From the NCBI GenBank assembly GCA_003260075.1, contig QLIY01000632.1, positions 1 to 64,000 on the forward strand: DNA of 64,000 bases, read 5' to 3'. A program made the translations under genes and the position numbers. Shown piece by piece: positions 59,209 through 64,000 of the stretch; positions within the stretch are counted from its first letter, which is position 1; each line of letters starts with the position of its first letter. This DNA is from Phallusia mammillata. Its lineage: Eukaryota > Chordata > Ascidiacea > Phlebobranchia > Ascidiidae. The notes beneath the pieces were generated by a model. The model saw nothing but the letters and a program-made list of their open reading frames with translations, did no database searches and was not told the DNA's origin.

Positions 59209-59476
59209 TTAGGCGGTGGCGGGGTGGCGCCGCCACTTTGGGTTTGTAAAGCACGGTGGCCGCCACCGTGGAAATTTTGGTTTGTTTGTAGCGGTATAGT
59301 ATAAAACATCGTAAAGACCGAGAAAAATAACAAACGATTTTACTTTTGAAGAAGTGTGCTGGCGAAAAAAGCAACAAAAACACTACAACCTGTTTTGGTT
59401 AGGGCGTTGTTCATGACGCCATTTTTGACCATGATTGTGTACAATTCCATTGTGCTGCTATAAATGGTTATTTCGG
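59209..59476. mobile_element. partial copy of the GGCGCC MITE family
   Basis: TAGGCGGTGGCGGGGTGGCG, then GGTTTGTAAAGCACGGTGGC and a palindromic GGTGGCCGCCACC match the left half of 60016-60550. Downstream, TTTTGGTTAGGGCG and GTGTACAATTCCATTG match its middle. The right end is missing; the hAT element at 59485 follows directly. Confidence 0.6.
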
Positions 59477-59484
59477 GACTAGGA

Positions 59485-60005
59485 CAGTGGTTCTTAACCT
59501 TTTTGGTGCGGTTTCCCATTAAAGTAAATCAAGTTCAAATTTCCCCCTCTGTTATTTTATAATAATGTNTTATTTTTATAATAATGTTTTGTGCCAAACA
59601 TTAACAAAAAAATTATTCTTTAATCGAAATAATTTTGTGAAGCGATTTGGTCGGGACCTTAAAGGTATACTGCGATTTTATTTAGTTTGATTAGTGATTT
59701 CTTGAGAAAGTAATATCGTGTGGAATTTTGAAAAATCTCAGGTGCTTGCATTAGTCATTTATTGCATCACAATCAACAGATCAAATGCATTTATTCGCGA
59801 ACAATAAGAAAGTCATTGATACTTTTAGTGATGTCTGTGACGTAACAAATGATGTTTGGATTTTTATGCGCCTTGCAAAACTAGATGTAGTTAATCTTAC
59901 ATGTTGTTGCGGAAAATATTGTATTAAATTAACTTTCAACCCACGGGCCCGAGTTTGGTGACTTCTGATTCACATAATTCCCCTCTTACCGGTTAAGAAC
60001 CACTG
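59485..60005. mobile_element. hAT-type MITE with perfect 8-bp target duplication
   Basis: A 521-bp element beginning CAGTGGTTCTTAACC and ending CGGTTAAGAACCACTG. GACTAGGA is duplicated at 59477-59484 and 60006-60013. It lies between the two GGCGCC-family MITE copies. No transposase. One ambiguous base near 59569. Confidence 0.88.
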
Positions 60006-60015
60006 GACTAGGAAA

Positions 60016-60550
60016 TAGGCGCCGAGTAAGCGGTGGCGAGGTGGCGCCGCCACCTTGGGTTTGTAAAGCACGGTGGCGGCCACCGTGGATATTTTGATTT
60101 CTTTGTAGCGGTATAATATCGTAACATCTGACGAAATTTGGGAATAATTTTGCTTTTAAACAAGTATGCTGGCATAAAAGCAACAAAACTGCAACCTGTT
60201 TTGGTTAGTGCTTTATGACGTCAAACACACAATTGTTGGCAGTGCAGTGAATGTATGGCCTGTATTGTGTATTTGTGTATAATGCGATTGTACTGTAATA
60301 AATCGTTCTTTTAGGTGATACAAGAGCAACAACTTGACGAAACATTTTCTAAACGTTGCTAAACCAATAATAACGTTAAAGCAATGTGTTTCAAATGAAC
60401 ATTAGTTTAAAAAATTTTGGCAAACGTTGCATTCTATTGAAAGTTTATTGTGCTTTGAGTTGGAGCTCGTTTGGTTCCACGCATTAGTGCAAAAAAGTGA
60501 CGTCATAATTTACGTCCGCCACCTTGCAGTTTTGTAAAACTCGGCGCCTA
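60016..60550. mobile_element. full-length GGCGCC-ended MITE
   Basis: Starts TAGGCGCCGAGTAAGCGGTGG and ends AAAACTCGGCGCCTA, inverse of each other over the outer bases. The right subterminal region (GACGTCATAATTTACGTCCGCC) matches the right end of 38518-39574. An internal GC-rich palindrome CACGGTGGCGGCCACCGTG could form a hairpin. TA at each edge fits a TA target duplication. About 535 bp, non-coding. Confidence 0.7.
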
Positions 60551-61200
60551 TGCTGCATGGTTACAGCAGTTTTTCCTCCAGTCTTACGGCAAGGGTGCAT
60601 AGCGTTTCGCCTTTCGGGCTCATCATTAATTCTCAAAAACTAACGGCCGCCACTGTGTCCACTGGTACCAAATAACGATTGACTGCTCGATATGACCATC
60701 CAGATGAGTTTATATTAAGGTAAGCCACGGTTACCAGGTTTTATAAACATGTATATAGCCGCATGTGTGGGTTGATGTTTTGCAACCATTTGTCAAATAA
60801 AACAGAAATTAATTTTTTGAAGGGTGTACTGATGACAGGGTTGGAAAATTTCACACGAGCTGTTACCCTCTTCACCCCAAGAATTGTTTAAACTTATTTT
60901 TAGATTTTATTTCATATTGCCCCTTTTCATATTGAGAAATAAACACAGCAAGAATAAAATCGAGAATACAATACCAGACTTGAAACATGCTTGAAACAAA
61001 ACGAATACCTGATTTTCATCTTAGGAATAAGTAAGTAATTGGTAATACATGTTCTTTTACTTGCAACAACAGACAAATATGAAAATAATGCCTATTTGCC
61101 CAAAAATGGTGCTTGATAACGAGGCATTTTCACCTTCTGAAAAGCAATGCCATTTACAGACACACTGAATGCAATAGGTTTGGAAAGTGTGCAATTTGTT
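60551..61200. other. stretch between MITE and V-ATPase G 3' end
   Basis: No gene recognised. Probably contains the 3' untranslated region of the V-ATPase G gene on the minus strand. Confidence 0.4.
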
Positions 61201-61938
61201 TTAACTTGTAGATTGTGGAAGTGAGTAGTTCACATGCAGTTCTGGCTTTACGTCAAATACAAGGTCCAGAATTCTGTCAATTACTTTTTGCTTGTTTATA
61301 GCTGCTTGCTCCCCGAGTTGTTGAATCACCATTTCTCTGTGCTGGTCCATTTGAACCTTCACATCATCACGTGAGCCAAGAATCTAGATACAAAATGTGC
61401 CAAATTTGTCATGCATACATATAAACAGGATTTGTTTACATTAATTCCACCACTGTAACAAAGCAGGCACAACAAAGATGACTTATTAATTGTTAACCAT
61501 TACTACTATATCAGTATATTCCACTCCTTTTTAACAAATTTTATTTATCTAGTACATTGGATTCCCGGTCTTTGTATCCTTGTTCAATTTGATTCCTGTA
61601 AGTGTCAATTTCCACTTTTGCTTCTTCTTTTGCTGCTTTCAGACGTTTTGCTTTAGCTGCAAAAAAATGAATGACAAAAATCAAAAACACAAATGATGTT
61701 CACAAAAATATTATGACCAATTATTGTGCTAATTGTGGCCTTATTCACAAATTGTGTGGCCCATAAAAAGCTAGTATGTGTAAAACTTTGTCATAAACAA
61801 TAGTTCATCATGTTACTCCACTTTTACCTTTTGTCACAAAAAATAATTATTCTTACCTTTTCGGGCTTCCCCAACCTTTTCTGATGCTTTCTTCTCAGCT
61901 ACCAAAAGTTGCTGAATTCCGGGTGTTTGGCTTGCCAT
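61201..61938 (-). CDS. ATP6V1G: V-type proton ATPase subunit G
   Basis: Three minus-strand exons in transcript order: 61857-61938, 61556-61656, 61201-61383, joining in phase to a TAA. About 121 residues, the family's usual size (human about 118). N-terminus MASQTPGIQQLLVAEKKASE, then ARKAKAKRLKAAKEEAKVEI, YRNQIEQGYKDRE, and the C-terminal REMVIQQLGEQAAINKQKV, ending VKPELHVNYSL. Subunit G forms, with subunit E, the peripheral stalks that hold the catalytic V1 head against the membrane sector. The protein is a long charged helix, as seen here. The exon-2 donor (CCAAT/GTACTA) is weak but is the only one that keeps the frame into LGSRDDVKVQMDQH. Confidence 0.93.
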
Positions 61939-64000
61939 TTCAACCACAGTTTAACCGACTAATACACAACTGATTGCAGTGGCAAAACAAATTACTGAAA
62001 GTTTCACTTCGGAAAAGTCAAGTCTTGTGACTTGCAAAACATAATTACCTAACGTAGCACGTAGATGTACAACCGAACCAACCGTCGTAAAAAATATTTT
62101 GTTTAGAATTTGTAAAGCAAAATTCGCGTAAAATATGATATTACTGATTTTTTTACAATTTAAAATTTTAAACAAACAACCTTTGAAACAACAGATAAAA
62201 AAGATACAAGTTAAAACATTGTGTGCTTTTTTCGCTGCCGTTATTTGTTCAACTTTTTCAGTCATTTGACAAAAAAACAGTGGTAACCGGTATAGTTGGT
62301 CCCTGGTTACTTTTCACCCCACGTATTCGGCAGCCAACAAACTTTTTTAAATTAAGTTTCAATCCGCCTGATAATAATAATGTTTGCGTAGTTTTTATGT
62401 GCCAAATTTTGGATGTTGACAGGTTTTTTTGGGTACTGTACAAAACAAATCAAAATGGCATTGGAAGATGGAACCCACGATCGATATTGCAAAAGCGAGG
62501 TGGTTGCATTTGTTGTTATATTTGTCACATATCACATTGTAAATAAATAACCATTTTCTTTACGATCGTCGCTGCGACATAATGCGGTGGGTGACGTAAC
62601 GTTATTACCACATGACGTGATATTGTTTGAAAACATTCGAAATCAAACAATTCAAATCATATTTATAAATTTTTGTAAAACACTTCGAATCACAAAAAAT
62701 CGAATAACTTACAGTAGGCTATAGTCTTCATAGTCACTGGCATCACTGCAGTCACCAAAACTGGACTTTCTGTGTACTCGAGTAAAGATTTAAAATTGTA
62801 CTGAAACGATACCATGCGAGCATTCGTCATAGTCCCCCCCCCCAAACACTTCGAATCACAAAAAATCGAATAACTTACAGTAGGCTATAGTATTCATAGT
62901 CACTGCAGACTGCAGTCACCAAAAACTGACTTCCTGTGTACTCGAGTAAAAATTTAAAATTGTACTGAAACGATACCATGCGAGCACTCGCCAATTGCCC
63001 GCATTATGGTATTAATTAAAATAAATAATTCATCTAGGTTTAAGTGTATATACTTTTTTTTCTTAGGCATTTCTTCTTTATGTCTGAATTCATTCTTTTT
63101 TGTCATACGATTGCATTATTCCATCTGTGTCAAGTGTCGTCTGCCGCTTTTAACTACGTCCACAGCATCAATCTCTTTTAAACTTTGGGATGAATTTGAA
63201 ATGCCATATCTAACCCTCTGTGCTATGTTGTGCCATCTATAAAACGTGTTAAATTGTCTTTTAGTGCAGTGGTCAGCAACCGCCGGGCCGCAACAGGGCT
63301 TACGGTTGCACATTTTCGCGCACATTGTGCAAAAAACGCTCGCATGCCCGTCTCCCGGGCCGAGACCCGGTACTGGTCCGCAACGAGTTCGTTACCGAGC
63401 CGTATACTTTTTCAGGTTAAACGCTTAAAAAACATTTTGCCCCTGTATCCTCGGGATGACAAACTAATTTATGCGTTTTTATTGCTAACTAGAAGGGTGG
63501 CTTAGTACATATTGCCCTTGCATATACACTATAACACAGTGCTTCTCAACCTTTTCCAGCTCACGGCCCACTTTAAAAAAAAAATTTTTGGCGGACCACC
63601 GTTTAATATTGCGACAAAACCACAATGGAAAAGAACTAAAATTGACAGAAAAATAATAACCGCACAAGCAATACTTCTGTCAATGTGAAGCCTGAGCTTG
63701 CTGATTTAATATGATGAGATTAAGTCGGAGTTTAATGTGGGACAAGATCACACGCAATGCAGCATTTAGTCACTAAATTTTAGTGTATCAGTGTTAAGAC
63801 TGTTTTGTGTCTTCGATTTAGTTATAGTTACTAATACAAGTAGTGGTGTAATGACCCCCCCCCCTAGTGCAGTGGTCGGCAACCGCCGGGCCGAGACCCG
63901 GTACTGGTCCGCAACGAGTTCGTTACCGAGCCGTATACTTTTTCAGGTTAAACGCTTAAAAAACATTTTGCCCCTGTATCCTCGGGATGACAAACTAATT
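61939..64000. other. V-ATPase G 5' flank and repeat-rich window end
   Basis: No further gene recognised. 62690-62833 is repeated at 62844-62985 around ten C (62834-62843). 63265-63500 and 63865-64000 both begin TGCAGTGGTC(A/G)GCAACCGCCGG, a hAT left end like 9097, and the second is cut off by the window end. CAGTGCTTCTCAACCTTTTC near 63538 is another hAT-type left end without a visible partner. Ten C at 63855-63864 mark another join. Confidence 0.5.

Overview
This looks like AT-rich animal DNA from a highly heterozygous invertebrate deuterostome. An ascidian-like tunicate is my best guess, not a proof. All recognisable genes are split into short exons with GT..AG introns. The gene set (NKRF, HHAT, DAP1, annexin, TNFR with death domain, neuralized-type ligase, FRAS1/FREM, V-ATPase G) is metazoan. 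There are no operons or bacterial signals. I built gene models by matching splice sites, reading phase and protein-family resemblance by eye.

Layout: 931-1095 (+) one thrombospondin type-1 (TSR) exon. 3565-9768 (+) a neuralized-type protein with an NHR domain, a C-terminal RING and an unrecognised N-terminal half. 10832-13936 (-) part of an extracellular protein with TSR and kringle domains. 15623-18610 four hAT transposons nested one inside another, each with an 8-bp target duplication. 19269-26579 (+) NKRF (XTBD, dsRBD-like, G-patch, R3H). 27360-27812 (-) a pogo-type DNA-binding fragment. 28336-33104 (+) hedgehog acyltransferase HHAT. 34094-34722 (-) DAP1. 37091-37468 (+) an unrecognised three-exon gene end. 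38518-40717 MITEs and TTCGAAT-rich repeats. 41182-44722 (+) a TNF-receptor-like protein with a death domain. 46682-56875 (-) a complete four-repeat annexin, whose first intron carries antisense FRAS1/FREM exons (53961-54847). 59209-60550 more MITEs. 61201-61938 (-) V-ATPase subunit G.

The assembly needs careful reading. The window holds 27 pure runs of G (first half) or C (second half). Most are exactly 10 or 11 long and sit between two near-identical copies of the same sequence. They are best read as scaffold gaps (N) rewritten as G, with overlapping allelic contig ends left on both sides. The poly-glycine and poly-proline reading frames across them are therefore not genes. The duplicated flanks give a view of two haplotypes, including coding differences in HHAT and in the death domain of the TNF receptor.

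The genes do not form one pathway. Ubiquitin ligation (NHR-RING), lipid modification of Hedgehog (HHAT), death signalling (TNFR), autophagy-linked DAP1, membrane binding (annexin), rRNA/XRN2-linked NKRF and proton pumping (V-ATPase G) are simply neighbours. The most unusual structures are the nested hAT stack, the FRAS1/FREM fragment in the annexin intron between the ends of a split hAT element, and two hammerhead-ribozyme-like motifs.
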